In this document: positions 50,754 to 60,742 of the stretch, piece after piece
How positions within the stretch are numbered: position 1 is the stretch's first letter
Layout of the letters: every line of letters begins with the position of its first letter
Notes under the pieces: generated by a model
What the model saw: the letters and a program-made list of their open reading frames with translations, nothing else
What the model was told of the DNA's origin: nothing
Databases searched by the model: none
Position numbers and translations under genes: made by a program
NCBI RefSeq assembly: GCF_039522005.1
Contig: NZ_BAAADA010000042.1
Coordinates: 1 to 64,000, forward strand
DNA length: 64,000 bases
Source: Alkalibacterium indicireducens
Lineage (GTDB): Bacteria; Bacillota; Bacilli; Lactobacillales; Carnobacteriaceae_A
Direction of reading: 5' to 3'

Positions 50754-51224
50754 TTAAAATTCGATGGCGTATCTCGCCTTAGCGACCTGACCTTTAGACA
50801 GAACCAATTCTTTCCGGCGTGTCTTGATCATAACTTCCATAACCAGTTCATCGCCGTCGTAAGATTTCAGATGACCTTCATAGGCATCGAACCCTCCAAT
50901 TTCACCATTTAATGCCACGTAGATGTACTTACCGACAGCTTTCTCGAAATCTTCTTCTGTTTTTAAAGGACGTTCCGCTCCCGGTGAGGACACTTCCAGA
51001 TAATAAGCGTGCGGAATCGGGTCTGGTTCAATGGCATCCAGTGTCTCTCCAACTTTTTCGCTGAACAGGGCACAGTCATCAAGATCGACACCTGCTTCTT
51101 TATCGATATATAATCTTAAAAACCAGTTTTTACCTTCTTTAACGTATTCCACATCAACTAGTTCATATCCTAATTCATCTGCCAATGGCTCTGACAGTTC
51201 TCTTACTTTGTCTATTGTATTCAA
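50754..51224 (-). CDS. rimP: Ribosome maturation factor RimP, TTG start
   Basis: Needed for 30S subunit maturation. The 156-residue product, the usual length, has RELSEPLADELGYELVDVEYVKEGKNWFLR, IDKEAGVDLDDCALFSEKVGETLD and LEVSSPGAERPLKTEEDFE. TTG at 51224 is chosen because AGGAG lies ten bases upstream and the family begins there. The longer reading to 51383 runs through the polC terminator. First gene of the nusA-infB operon. Confidence 0.94.
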   Translation of the reverse strand: MNTIDKVRELSEPLADELGYELVDVEYVKEGKNWFLRLYIDKEAGVDLDDCALFSEKVGETLDAIEPDPIPHAYYLEVSSPGAERPLKTEEDFEKAVGKYIYVALNGEIGGFDAYEGHLKSYDGDELVMEVMIKTRRKELVLSKGQVAKARYAIEF

Positions 51225-51281
51225 ACACTTCACTCTCCTCTCAAATGAGTACGATGTTGTCGCAGCATTCGTCAAGGCTGT

Positions 51282-51313
51282 GAAAAAGAGTGAGCGGATT
51301 CGCTCACTCTTTA
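51282..51313 (-). terminator. Terminator of polC
   Basis: On the minus strand AAAGAGTGAGCG pairs with CGCTCACTCTTT, followed by TTC. Confidence 0.9.
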
Positions 51314-51387
51314 CACGGTCTATCTTGCTCGATTCGTCTACTAGTGTACCACACCTGCCTAAACAAGGCAACTTTAACGGCATCAGA

Positions 51388-54300
51388 CTAGATGTCGAAC
51401 AAAGAAAGCTGATTTTCGTCTGGAAGTCCTTTTAAGGCCTGGTTCGTTTCTAGATATTCCATTACGGTTTTTGAGACTTTCCCTCTTCTTGAAAGATCTT
51501 CTTTTGAAAGGAAAGGCTCGTCTTCTCTAGCCTCTACGATCGCTCCTGCTACACTTGCTCCAAGAGATGGGACAGCTCTGAATGGTGCGATCAGTGCATT
51601 GTCTTCAATGATAAAGTCAGTAGCGTGTGATTTGTCCAGATCGACCATCTTGAATTCAAAGCCTCGCTCGACCATTTCGTTAGCCAGTTCCAGTACCGTC
51701 AGCAGGTTCTTTTCCTTCGTGCTGGCATCCATCCCTTTATCCGTAATTTCTTTCATTCTTGACTTGATGCCGTCTTTCCCCTGGCACATCGCTTCCAGAT
51801 CAAAGTCACTGGCTCTGATGGAAAAGTATGCGGCATAGTAGTAAAGCGGATAATGCACCTTGAAGTAGGCGACCCGAAGTGCCATAAGGACGTAGGCAGC
51901 TGCGTGGGCTTTAGGGAACATATACTTGATCTTCAGGCAGGAATCGATATACCATTCCGGCACGTCTTCTTCACGCATGACGGCCTGCCACTCATCCGGT
52001 ATCCCTCGACCCTTACGAACATGCTCCATGATCTTGAAGGCTATGTCATCTTCTAATCCTTGATGCTGAAGGTAGACCATGATGTCATCACGACACCCGA
52101 TTACTTCAGCCAGAGGGATGTTATGCAATCTAATCAGTTCCTCAGCATTGCCCAGCCAGACATCCGTTCCGTGTGACAGTCCGGAGATCTGAAGCAGCTC
52201 AGCAAAGGTCGTCGGATTGGTCTGCTCAAGCATCTGACGAACGAATCGTGTCCCGAACTCCGGAACACCCAAGGTCCCTGTTTTTGAGAAGATCTGTTCT
52301 TCAGTGACTCCGAGAACTTCTGTGCCGCTGAAGAGTTTCATGACGCCAGGATCGTTGACAGGGATATCCAGAGGATCGATTCCTGAAAGGTCCTGCAGCT
52401 TACGGATCATTGTCGGATCATCGTGTCCCAGGATATCAAGTTTTAGCACATTGTCATGAATGGAATGAAAATCGAAATGCGTCGTTTTCCATTTTGATTC
52501 CTGATCATCTGCTGGATACTGCACTGGACTGAAGTCGTAGACATCCATATAGTCCGGAATAACGATGATTCCACCAGGGTGCTGCCCGGTTGTCCGTTTG
52601 ACACCTGTCAGCCCCTTGGACAGACGGTCGATTTCGGCTGATCTATAATGCAGCTGATGATCCCTCTCGAATCCTTTAACGAATCCAAAAGCAGTTCGGT
52701 CTGCAATCGTACCGATCGTACCGGCTCTGTAGACGTATTCTTCCCCAAACAACTCTTTTGTATAGTGGTGCGCTGTTGCCTGATACTCTCCCGAGAAGTT
52801 CAAATCGATATCAGGGACTTTATCTCCTTTGAATCCCAAGAAGGTTTCAAACGGAATATCCTGTCCGTCTCTGTATAAGTCAGCCTGACAGTTCGGGCAG
52901 GCTTTCTCCGGAAGATCGAACCCCGACCCCACTTCTCCTTCAGTGAAGAACTCAGAGTACTGACAGCTGTTGCATCGGTAATGTGGAGGCATTGGGTTGA
53001 CTTCTGTGATCCCCGTCATCGTAGCAACGAAGCTCGAGCCGACCGACCCCCTTGAACCAACGAGATACCCATCTTCAATACTCTTATGCACCAGTTTCTG
53101 AGAAATCAGATAGATAACGGAAAACCCGTTTCCGATGATACTGTCCAGCTCTTTCTCAAGCCGGGCTTCGATGATTTCCGGAAGCGGATCACCATAGAGA
53201 CTGTGAGCCTTATCGTAGCTCATCTGTCTGATCTCTTCTTCCGCACCTTCCATCTTAGGAGTGAAGAGATCTTTCTTCACTGGAGTGATGCCGTCTTCGA
53301 TCTGACGATTGAGAAGCTGCGGGTTCTCTATGACGACTTCGCGGGCCTTGTCTTCTCCGAGGAAGCGGAACGCGTCCATCATTTCATTTGTTGTCCTGAA
53401 ATGAACAGCTGGATTATTTCCTGGTGACGAAGCAACTGATGACTGTGTCTCCATCAGGATGTCACGGTAAACAGCATCTTCCGGATGAATGTAGTGGACA
53501 TTCCCAGTCGCAATGACCGGCTTGTCCAGCTCTTCACCCAGTTTGATCATGTTGGTCAGAATATCTTCCAGATCAGCATCACTTCTGACTAGCTCCCGTT
53601 GAATCAGGTCACTGTATACTTCTTTGGGCATGATCTCCAGATAATCGTAAAACTCCGCAACTCTTCGGGCTTCTTCATAGCCTTTTTGCATCATCGCTTC
53701 AAAGACTTCCCCTTTTGAACAGCCGGATCCTACTATAATGCCTTCCCTGTGTTTTTCCAGTACAGAACGAGGCAGTCTGGGGACTCTGTAAAAATAATCC
53801 ACTAGTGACGTTGAAATCAGTTTGAATAGATTCTTCAGTCCGGACTGTGAACTTGCCCATAAGGTCACATGGCTCGGACGGGAGCGTTTATACGCATCTC
53901 CCTCACCCATGAACTGATTTAATTCATCGTGATAATGGATGTTGTGTTCTTCCTGCGCCTTCTTGACAAAGATCCAAAGTAGATTACCGGTCGTCTGCGA
54001 ATCATAGATCGCACGGTGGTGCTGTTCAAGATTGACTTTGAAGCGCTTGGCCAGCGTATTGAGTCGATGACTTTTGAATGTCGGGTTGATGAACCGTGAA
54101 AATTCAAGTGTATCGATGACCGGAAGGGTCGATACGTCCATCTTGTGTTTCTTGTATGCCGTGTTCAGAAAGCCCATATCGAATGAGGCATTGTGAGCAA
54201 CAAGAATCGTGTCTTCAGAAAAAGCTCTGAACCGCTCCAAGACATCTTTTTCGGTCTTGGATCCCCGTACCATATCATCGGTAATGCCGGTCAGCTGAAC

Positions 54301-55719
54301 GGTCGTTTCTGACAGCGGATGACCCGGATCGATGAACTCCTGAAACTCTTCCACCACATTTCCTTTGTGCATTTTTACAGCCGCAAGTTCAATTATGCTG
54401 TCATAAATAGCTGAGAGCCCTGTAGTTTCAACGTCGAATACGACATAAGTCGATTCATTCAGGTTAAGGTGGCTTTCATTATAAGCCACCGGCACTCCGT
54501 CATCGACCAGATTTGCCTCCAGCCCGTAAATGACTTTTATATTATTTTTCTGACCGGCAGCATGGGCTTCTGGGAATGACTGACCACCTCCATGGTCCGT
54601 AATCGCAATGGCTTCATGTCCCCACTTGGCCGCCTGTTCGATCAGTGCAGTCGCCCCGGAAATCGCGTCCATTTGACTCATATTTGTGTGGGCATGCAGC
54701 TCAATGCGCTTGCTTTCCCCTTCGAACGTATCTTCTCTTTCAGCATGGAAGGTCTGAATAATATCCTGTACGTTCATCACAAGATCCCTCATGAATGTGT
54801 CTTCCTGAATGCTCCCTCTGACCTTTACCCAGATACCGGGTTTGATTGCATCAAAAAGAGCTTCGTCTGATTCATTGTTTGAGAACCGTTTACAGGTAAA
54901 AGATGAAGAATAATCGGTAATCTTCATCAGAAGCAGTTTTCTTCCGGATCTCAGTTCTCTGACTTCAGAGTCGAATACATATCCTTCAAGCGTGATGCGT
55001 CGCTCTTCTTCAACAACTTCGATCATTTGCTTGACTTCTTCGTTAGCTGGGATAGCCCGTCCCAGTTTGATCGGGCCACTATGACTGTCTTCTCTGGACT
55101 GCTCTTTTTTCTTTTCGGCAGTTTCGATCATTTTCGTATACTCCTGAGCCATCAGCTGGTCATTTTCTTCTTTTTTAAGTTTGAATTCATTGACCTTATC
55201 CTGACTAGCCTGAGCATCTACTAAAGCCCTGACTGAAAAGGTTTCAGGAAATCCCAGTTTGTGATAGGCCTTGCTGATCTGAGGCAGGAAATCTTTGTCG
55301 TATTTGTCGAAAACAAGCTCCTGGTCAATTATGAACAGCCATTTTTTATCTTTAAAAACAGGAAAACGTTCTGAAAAAACCTGGTTGCAAATTGGTGAAT
55401 CCACTCCACTTTGCTTGCACGCTTCATTCCAGTAATCTCTCACTTTTTCCACAGTGATAGTTGGCTCGCTAGTCCGGACAGTCAGGTTCACTTCACAAAT
55501 CGCCTTGAACGATTCTCGGATGGCGTGACTGATGGTCAGATAGAGACGGTAAGGCAGAATGTTCGGAAATGTCAGAACAAGGTCCCATTTCTTCTCTCGT
55601 TTATAGACGGTGACTGATTCAACTTCACCCTTATGTATCCATTCTTTATCTTCATCACTTAATTCGACTTTTGTCTGTTTAAGAAGTGTCTGAAACAGTT
55701 CAGTTTTATTTAAACTCAA
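51388..55719 (-). CDS. polC: DNA polymerase III alpha subunit, PolC type
   Basis: Replicative polymerase of low-GC Gram-positives, 1443 residues. Domains in order: N-terminal region, OB fold (about 240-320), PHP domain beginning IELHAHTNMSQMDA and interrupted by the DnaQ-like 3'-5' proofreading exonuclease (YVVFDVETTGLSAIYDSIIE, about 425-590), a zinc finger (CNSCQYSEF, CPNCQADLY), the polymerase palm with VPDIDLNFSGEYQ, and fingers and C-terminal domains (QTTGQ-like RTTGQHPGGIIVIP). Everything needed for synthesis and proofreading is present. It follows proS after a terminator. Confidence 0.98.
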   Translation of the reverse strand: MSLNKTELFQTLLKQTKVELSDEDKEWIHKGEVESVTVYKREKKWDLVLTFPNILPYRLYLTISHAIRESFKAICEVNLTVRTSEPTITVEKVRDYWNEACKQSGVDSPICNQVFSERFPVFKDKKWLFIIDQELVFDKYDKDFLPQISKAYHKLGFPETFSVRALVDAQASQDKVNEFKLKKEENDQLMAQEYTKMIETAEKKKEQSREDSHSGPIKLGRAIPANEEVKQMIEVVEEERRITLEGYVFDSEVRELRSGRKLLLMKITDYSSSFTCKRFSNNESDEALFDAIKPGIWVKVRGSIQEDTFMRDLVMNVQDIIQTFHAEREDTFEGESKRIELHAHTNMSQMDAISGATALIEQAAKWGHEAIAITDHGGGQSFPEAHAAGQKNNIKVIYGLEANLVDDGVPVAYNESHLNLNESTYVVFDVETTGLSAIYDSIIELAAVKMHKGNVVEEFQEFIDPGHPLSETTVQLTGITDDMVRGSKTEKDVLERFRAFSEDTILVAHNASFDMGFLNTAYKKHKMDVSTLPVIDTLEFSRFINPTFKSHRLNTLAKRFKVNLEQHHRAIYDSQTTGNLLWIFVKKAQEEHNIHYHDELNQFMGEGDAYKRSRPSHVTLWASSQSGLKNLFKLISTSLVDYFYRVPRLPRSVLEKHREGIIVGSGCSKGEVFEAMMQKGYEEARRVAEFYDYLEIMPKEVYSDLIQRELVRSDADLEDILTNMIKLGEELDKPVIATGNVHYIHPEDAVYRDILMETQSSVASSPGNNPAVHFRTTNEMMDAFRFLGEDKAREVVIENPQLLNRQIEDGITPVKKDLFTPKMEGAEEEIRQMSYDKAHSLYGDPLPEIIEARLEKELDSIIGNGFSVIYLISQKLVHKSIEDGYLVGSRGSVGSSFVATMTGITEVNPMPPHYRCNSCQYSEFFTEGEVGSGFDLPEKACPNCQADLYRDGQDIPFETFLGFKGDKVPDIDLNFSGEYQATAHHYTKELFGEEYVYRAGTIGTIADRTAFGFVKGFERDHQLHYRSAEIDRLSKGLTGVKRTTGQHPGGIIVIPDYMDVYDFSPVQYPADDQESKWKTTHFDFHSIHDNVLKLDILGHDDPTMIRKLQDLSGIDPLDIPVNDPGVMKLFSGTEVLGVTEEQIFSKTGTLGVPEFGTRFVRQMLEQTNPTTFAELLQISGLSHGTDVWLGNAEELIRLHNIPLAEVIGCRDDIMVYLQHQGLEDDIAFKIMEHVRKGRGIPDEWQAVMREEDVPEWYIDSCLKIKYMFPKAHAAAYVLMALRVAYFKVHYPLYYYAAYFSIRASDFDLEAMCQGKDGIKSRMKEITDKGMDASTKEKNLLTVLELANEMVERGFEFKMVDLDKSHATDFIIEDNALIAPFRAVPSLGASVAGAIVEAREDEPFLSKEDLSRRGKVSKTVMEYLETNQALKGLPDENQLSLFDI

Positions 55720-55764
55720 AGTAAATCCTTCTTTCTCCTGTCACTTTCCTACGATTATAGAACA

Positions 55765-55800
55765 GAAAACTGAGACAGTAAATGCCTCAGTTTTCATTTT
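55765..55800 (-). terminator. Terminator of proS
   Basis: On the minus strand GAAAACTGAG pairs with CTCAGTTTTC. Confidence 0.75.
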
Positions 55801-55810
55801 AATCATTTAA

Positions 55811-57523
55811 TTAGTTCTGATTGTTCATCAGAATATCGATGGTCTGCAGCACTTCATCTAGTCTGGCTTCGACCATTTCACCAGTCTTGCGGATGTTTAT
55901 TTCTACTATACCTTCAGCTGCTTTTTTACCAACAGTCAGCTGTACCGGAATACCGATCAGTTCTGCATCTGTGAATTTAACACCAGGACGCTCTTTACGG
56001 TCGTCCAGAAGAACTTTATAGCCTTTAGACTTGAAATCATCATAAAGGCGGAAAGCCAGTTCTTTCTGCTCGTCATTTTTCACTTGGACAGGGATAATAT
56101 GCAGATCGAACGGGGCAACAGCGGCTGGCCACACCAGTCCTTTATCATCGGCATACTGTTCAGCAATAGCTGAAAGCAGTCGGCTGACTCCGATACCGTA
56201 GCTTCCCATAATAACTGGCGTCTGTCTGCCATTACTGTCCAGAACGGTAGCATTCATAGCGTCGCTGTAACGTGTTCCCAGCTTAAAGATGTGCCCGATT
56301 TCAATTCCCTTGGTAAATTTCAGGCTGCCTTTCCCGTCAGGAGAAGGGTCGCCTTCCTTAACTGTACGGATATCGGCAAATGTTTCAACCGAAAAGTCTC
56401 GCCCTGGATTGACATTGGTTAGGTGAATTCCTTCTTTATTCGCTCCAGTTACGCCATTGACCACATCCTGAACATGCAGGTCTGCGATAATTCGGACTTC
56501 ATCAGAGAGGTTGACCGGTCCAACGTATCCTGGTACTGTCTTGAAGATAGACTTGATCTGGTCATCCTCTGCAGGCACGACCTCTTCAGCTCCGATAGCG
56601 TTTCTAAGCTTGATAACGTTAACCTCCTGATCGCCTCTAACGATTGCAAGAACAGGCGTCTCATTATCTGCCATGTAGAGCACACTTTTGAGAAGCTGAG
56701 CTTTAGGTAAATCAAGGAACTCAGAAAGCTCCTGAATCGTTGTCGTATCGGGCGTGTCCACTTCTTTCATTTCAAGCAGAACATCTGTATTAGGTGACTG
56801 CTTGTATGCACTTGACGCCATTTCCAGGTTGGCTGCGTAGTCACTGCCGTCGGAATACACAACGGTATCTTCACCAGCATCTGCCAGAGCCATAAATTCT
56901 ACGGAGTCTTTTCCTCCCATGGCCCCTGCATCACCGATGATCGAGCGGAAATTCAGCCCGAGCCTTTCGAATGCTTTTGTATAGGCCTGGGCAATCTGAT
57001 CATAAGCTTCATCCAGACTTTCATAATTATCGTGGAATGTGTAGCCATCTTTCATGATAAATTCTCTTCCGCGCATCAAACCGAATCGGGGACGCTTTTC
57101 ATCTCTATATTTAGTCTGGAACTGATAGAGGTGAAGCGGAAGCTTCTTGTAAGATTTGATTTCTTCACTGATCAGTTTGGCAAATGTTTCTTCATGAGTC
57201 GGTCCAAGAATAAAATCACGCTCGTGACGATCTTTAAGCTTGATCAGATCTTCCCCGTATGTTTCATACCGTCCGGATTCCTTCCATAAATCTGCAGGAA
57301 GCAGTGCCGGAAGAAGCATTTCTGAACCCTCAATCGCATCCAGTTCTTCACGTATAATTGCTTTGAGGTTTTCGATGACGCGGTATGCCAGTGGTAGATA
57401 GCTGTATACCCCTGAAGATACCTGTCTGATGTATCCTGCTCTCAAAAGCAGCTGATGACTAATCACTTCAGCATCATTTGGAACTTCTCTTAATGTAGGT
57501 GCAAATAATTTTGACTGTTTCAT
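55811..57523 (-). CDS. proS: Prolyl-tRNA synthetase
   Basis: Class II synthetase of 570 residues in the bacterial form. It has motif 1 in GSEMLLPALLPADLWKESGRY, motif 2 in FQTKYRDEKRPRFGLMRGREFIMKDGYTF, an INS editing domain (about 225-400) that hydrolyses mischarged Ala-tRNA, and motif 3 in GSYGIGVSRLL. The anticodon-binding domain fills the C terminus. It is the last gene of a uppS-cdsA-rseP-proS run. Confidence 0.97.
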   Translation of the reverse strand: MKQSKLFAPTLREVPNDAEVISHQLLLRAGYIRQVSSGVYSYLPLAYRVIENLKAIIREELDAIEGSEMLLPALLPADLWKESGRYETYGEDLIKLKDRHERDFILGPTHEETFAKLISEEIKSYKKLPLHLYQFQTKYRDEKRPRFGLMRGREFIMKDGYTFHDNYESLDEAYDQIAQAYTKAFERLGLNFRSIIGDAGAMGGKDSVEFMALADAGEDTVVYSDGSDYAANLEMASSAYKQSPNTDVLLEMKEVDTPDTTTIQELSEFLDLPKAQLLKSVLYMADNETPVLAIVRGDQEVNVIKLRNAIGAEEVVPAEDDQIKSIFKTVPGYVGPVNLSDEVRIIADLHVQDVVNGVTGANKEGIHLTNVNPGRDFSVETFADIRTVKEGDPSPDGKGSLKFTKGIEIGHIFKLGTRYSDAMNATVLDSNGRQTPVIMGSYGIGVSRLLSAIAEQYADDKGLVWPAAVAPFDLHIIPVQVKNDEQKELAFRLYDDFKSKGYKVLLDDRKERPGVKFTDAELIGIPVQLTVGKKAAEGIVEINIRKTGEMVEARLDEVLQTIDILMNNQN

Positions 57524-57547
57524 ATAAACGACTGTCTCCTTTAGTGG

Positions 57548-58816
57548 TTAATTTAAAAAGAATGTCTGAATATCATTCCATGTAACTAGTAACATGAGGA
57601 TTAGAAGGAACAGGACACCGACAAGTGTAATATACCCTTCCTTTTCCTGACTCAATGGTTTCTTGCGTACCCCTTCAATGAGGTTGAGCAGCAGTTTCCC
57701 TCCGTCAAGCGCGGGGATGGGAAGCAAGTTCATGATGCCGAGATTCACACTTAAAATACCGATCCACCTGATGAGTCCGAATATTCCCGCTTGAACAACT
57801 ACTTCAGTTGTTGCATAAATTGCAACAGGTCCACCAAGCTGATCAACACTGAAACCACCGGTAAAGAATGATCCAAGTAAGGTAACTATTTGAGTAATGA
57901 TATACCATGTTTCTGTGAATCCGAAGGTCAATCTGGCAGTCAGACTGTCGTCTACAAATGTCTCGATGCCAATTCGCCCCACTACTTCATTGCCTGAATC
58001 ATAACTGTATGGCGTGATCGTCTGCTGGACACTTTCTCCATCGGCTGTTTCGATGTCGAAAGTCATAGCTTCTTCTGGACTGTCCTGAATGATCAGAACC
58101 ATTTCATTCCATGATCCGACTTCTTCGTCATCAATTGAAAGAACACGGTCTCCTTCTTCAAGACCAGCTTCAGCTGCAGGAGAGCCTTCTTCAACTGCTC
58201 CGATAAGAGGCTCCTGAGAAGGAACTCCCCCCTGCAAGAAAGCAAGGGCTGTAAATGCAATGATTGCCAGTATGAAATTATTCATCGGACCGGCAAAGTT
58301 GGTCATCATACGGTTGCCAAGTGACGCACTCTGGAACTGACGATCTTTCGGAGCAATCTGAAGCAATGTTCCGTCTTTTTCTACTAAAAGAGCGTCACGA
58401 TTGACTTCATACCTTTTAACTTCAGTATCAAATCCGACACGTCCGGCTATGAACAAATCTTCATCAAAATTGAAATCAGACACTTCCAAAGGTACAGTAT
58501 CCAGCGACGCGTCTTTAGACTGTAGATCGATTTTTTCGACCTTATCCTGATCATCCAAGGATAAACTGACGGTCATGCCGGGTCGTATGTCAGCTTCCTC
58601 TTCATATCCTGCCATCCTGACATATCCGCCAACAGGAAGAAGCCTGATGGTATAGGTTGTTTCCCCTTTGCGATGATGAAAGATTTTCGGTCCAAATCCG
58701 ATAGCAAATTCTCTTACTAGAATGCCTGCTCGTTTTGCAAAATAAAAATGACCAAATTCGTGAATAATGACAATAATCCCAAATACAAGGGCAAACGCAA
58801 GAATAGTCTGAATCAT
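57548..58816 (-). CDS. rseP: RIP metalloprotease RseP (site-2 protease)
   Basis: Intramembrane zinc protease of 422 residues that cuts anti-sigma factors and signal-peptide remnants. The zinc motif HEFGHF lies in the first membrane helix (about 19-24), a PDZ domain occupies about 195-270 (VEEGSPAAEAGLEEGDRVLSIDD), and the second zinc ligand site is in NLLPIPALDGGKLL near residue 365. The loop between helix 1 and 2 is longer than usual (about 85-160). It starts 15 bases after cdsA. Confidence 0.95.
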   Translation of the reverse strand: MIQTILAFALVFGIIVIIHEFGHFYFAKRAGILVREFAIGFGPKIFHHRKGETTYTIRLLPVGGYVRMAGYEEEADIRPGMTVSLSLDDQDKVEKIDLQSKDASLDTVPLEVSDFNFDEDLFIAGRVGFDTEVKRYEVNRDALLVEKDGTLLQIAPKDRQFQSASLGNRMMTNFAGPMNNFILAIIAFTALAFLQGGVPSQEPLIGAVEEGSPAAEAGLEEGDRVLSIDDEEVGSWNEMVLIIQDSPEEAMTFDIETADGESVQQTITPYSYDSGNEVVGRIGIETFVDDSLTARLTFGFTETWYIITQIVTLLGSFFTGGFSVDQLGGPVAIYATTEVVVQAGIFGLIRWIGILSVNLGIMNLLPIPALDGGKLLLNLIEGVRKKPLSQEKEGYITLVGVLFLLILMLLVTWNDIQTFFLN

Positions 58817-58831
58817 AAAGGTCTCCTTCTT

Positions 58832-59614
58832 CTATCGTAATAATCTGATGACAAATAACACATTAAGTACTAAAAGCAGGCTGTCGATCCGGTCCAGTAT
58901 CCCACCATGTCCTGGGAGTATCTTTCCTGAGTCCTTGACACCGTACTCTCTCTTTATCTTTGACTCAACCAGATCTCCTAACTGCCCTACTACTGAGAGC
59001 ACCATCATAAAGAGAATAGAAAGGATGTAAGAGTCCGCTATCGGAAAATAAATAAGATAGATAGCGCTGACTATGGCAGAAGCAATCGTTCCACCGGCTG
59101 ATCCTTCAATTGTTTTATTTGGAGATATACTAGGCGCCAATTTTGTTTTTCCAATTTTTCCACCAATGAGATAAGCTCCAGTATCAGTTGCCCAGATTAC
59201 TAGTAATACAAGCAGGACAAAGGTCAGACTATACTGTCTTAACGATACTAACGAAGCAGTACCGACTCCTATATAAACCGTCATCAATAACACAGAACCG
59301 ATCTGCCTGATTTTTAAATCAGGATTCCATACAGAATATACCAGCAGTATCAAGCCTTGCAATATGATGACAGGCGTAAGGATATCACCTGAAAAAAGCT
59401 CGTTCACTCTCGGACTGAGAGCCATACTCAATACAATAAGACCCGACAGAATGGCTGGAAAGGAGCGAATGCTCATCTTTTCCATCTGAACAAACTCCAT
59501 CAGTGCAAAAAGCGCAACTAATCCCACCAGCAACTCTAAGGGCCATGACCCAAATATAAACAATGGTATGAGTAATACTAGTGCAATAAGTGCAGTTAAT
59601 ATACGTTTAGACAT
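58832..59614 (-). CDS. cdsA: Phosphatidate cytidylyltransferase
   Basis: Integral membrane enzyme making CDP-diacylglycerol, the precursor of phosphatidylglycerol and cardiolipin. The 260-residue product has about eight helices and the family signature GDLVESKIKREYGVKDSGKILPGHGGILDRIDS, with SPNKTIEGSAGG before it. ATG at 59614 is chosen, six bases after GAGG; ATG at 59620 would be too close. Between uppS and rseP, the normal order. Confidence 0.95.
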   Translation of the reverse strand: MSKRILTALIALVLLIPLFIFGSWPLELLVGLVALFALMEFVQMEKMSIRSFPAILSGLIVLSMALSPRVNELFSGDILTPVIILQGLILLVYSVWNPDLKIRQIGSVLLMTVYIGVGTASLVSLRQYSLTFVLLVLLVIWATDTGAYLIGGKIGKTKLAPSISPNKTIEGSAGGTIASAIVSAIYLIYFPIADSYILSILFMMVLSVVGQLGDLVESKIKREYGVKDSGKILPGHGGILDRIDSLLLVLNVLFVIRLLR

Positions 59615-59639
59615 CTTCATCCTCAGCTTTCATAGTAGT

Positions 59640-60389
59640 TTAGACAGCCCCGTATCTCCGCTGTCTGTTTATATAGCTCAAAAGGGCCTCGTCCAGTACA
59701 TCACCGGTGAAATCAGGCCAGAGAAGATCTGAAAAATAAAATTCACTGTACGCATTCTGCCAGAGAAGAAAATTGCTTAACCTCTGTTCTCCGCTGCTTC
59801 TGATCAGAAGGTCCACATCCTGATAAGGTGCAATTGACTGCGTAAGCAGATGATGCTCGATCACTTCCTCATTTATTTCACTAATACTAATTTCGCCATT
59901 TAAAACCCGTTCACATAATGACTGAGTCGCTCTGACAATTTCTGCACGACTGCCGTAATTGAATGCGAAATTCAGAATCATTCCATCATTATCTTTCGTC
60001 TGATCCATTGCTTTCTGAATCGCTTTTCTTGTTGAGGAAGGAACTTTTTCTTCGAAACCGATCATGTTGACTCTCACATTCTTTTCCTGCAGTTCCGGTA
60101 CGAACCGATCAAAAAAACGAATCGGCAGCTGCATAAGAAAATGAACTTCCTGGGGAGGACGTTTCCAGTTCTCGGTTGAGAACGCATAAAGTGTGAGCAC
60201 TTTGATTCCACGTTCACTGGCTCTGATAGTCACTCGTCTGACTGCTTCCATGCCTTCCTGGTGCCCAAATTTCCGCGCTTTCCCTTGTCGTTCTGCCCAT
60301 CGTCCATTTCCGTCCATGATCATGGCGACGTGTGCAGGTGCATTTGTTTCTTCATTTTCAACCATATTTATTGGTGCCTGATGCACCAT
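59640..60389 (-). CDS. uppS: Isoprenyl transferase (undecaprenyl diphosphate synthase)
   Basis: Makes the C55 lipid carrier for wall synthesis from farnesyl diphosphate. The 249-residue product contains the P-loop MIMDGNGRWAERQGKARKFGH, LYAFSTENWKRPPQEV and the C-terminal LLIRSSGEQRLSNFLLWQNAYSEF. It starts a run with cdsA, rseP and proS. ATG at 60389 lies only two bases behind AGGAGG; the next codon, GTG, has better spacing. Confidence 0.96.
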   Translation of the reverse strand: MVHQAPINMVENEETNAPAHVAMIMDGNGRWAERQGKARKFGHQEGMEAVRRVTIRASERGIKVLTLYAFSTENWKRPPQEVHFLMQLPIRFFDRFVPELQEKNVRVNMIGFEEKVPSSTRKAIQKAMDQTKDNDGMILNFAFNYGSRAEIVRATQSLCERVLNGEISISEINEEVIEHHLLTQSIAPYQDVDLLIRSSGEQRLSNFLLWQNAYSEFYFSDLLWPDFTGDVLDEALLSYINRQRRYGAV

Positions 60390-60492
60390 ACCCTCCTAGA
60401 AATAAATATACATCTCTTCTATTGTAGTAAAAATCTATTTAAATTGCTACAGAAATTCAGAAGGTGTTTATGAATATTTTAAAATGTTCTGT

Positions 60493-60521
60493 TTTCTGTA
60501 TTTATGGAGATTTGCTATACT
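60493..60521 (+). promoter_or_regulatory. Predicted promoter of the 29-residue peptide gene
   Basis: TTTCTG (60493-60498), a 17-base spacer and a consensus-like TATACT (60516-60521), about 50 bases before the ATG at 60573. Confidence 0.5.
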
Positions 60522-60572
60522 ATAAGTAAGCTAACAGAAAAGTGTTAATTTAATATTAAGGAGGACCTGCAT

Positions 60573-60662
60573 ATGAGACGCTTAAGAAAGTACATTATCA
60601 GCATAGTCGTTACTTCAGTTGTTACTAAATTAGTGAACAAATACATTATCAGTAAACTATAA
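60573..60662 (+). CDS. 29-residue cationic, hydrophobic peptide
   Basis: A small gene on the opposite strand to its neighbours frr and uppS. AAGGAGG at 60559-60565 is a perfect ribosome binding site seven bases before the ATG. The peptide starts MRRLRKYIISIVVTS, contains seven Lys/Arg and no acidic residue, has a 12-residue hydrophobic core and repeats KYIIS at both ends; the C terminus is SKL. It could form a membrane-active or membrane-bound helix. A promoter lies upstream and a strong terminator starts six bases after the stop. I do not recognise a family; type I toxin, antimicrobial-like peptide or small membrane regulator are all possible. Confidence 0.6.
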   Translation: MRRLRKYIISIVVTSVVTKLVNKYIISKL

Positions 60663-60667
60663 AGCAA

Positions 60668-60742
60668 AAGGAGAGTCAGCTCTGCTCTTTAAGGATGATG
60701 TGATACATTCCTTAAAAGTGCTTCAGCTACTCTCCTTTTTTT
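60668..60742. terminator. Bidirectional terminator between the small peptide gene and frr
   Basis: AAAAGGAGAGT with AGCT pairs with AGCT and ACTCTCCTTTT, enclosing a second TTTAAGGA/TCCTTAAA helix, followed by seven T. On the minus strand it ends frr. Confidence 0.85.
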
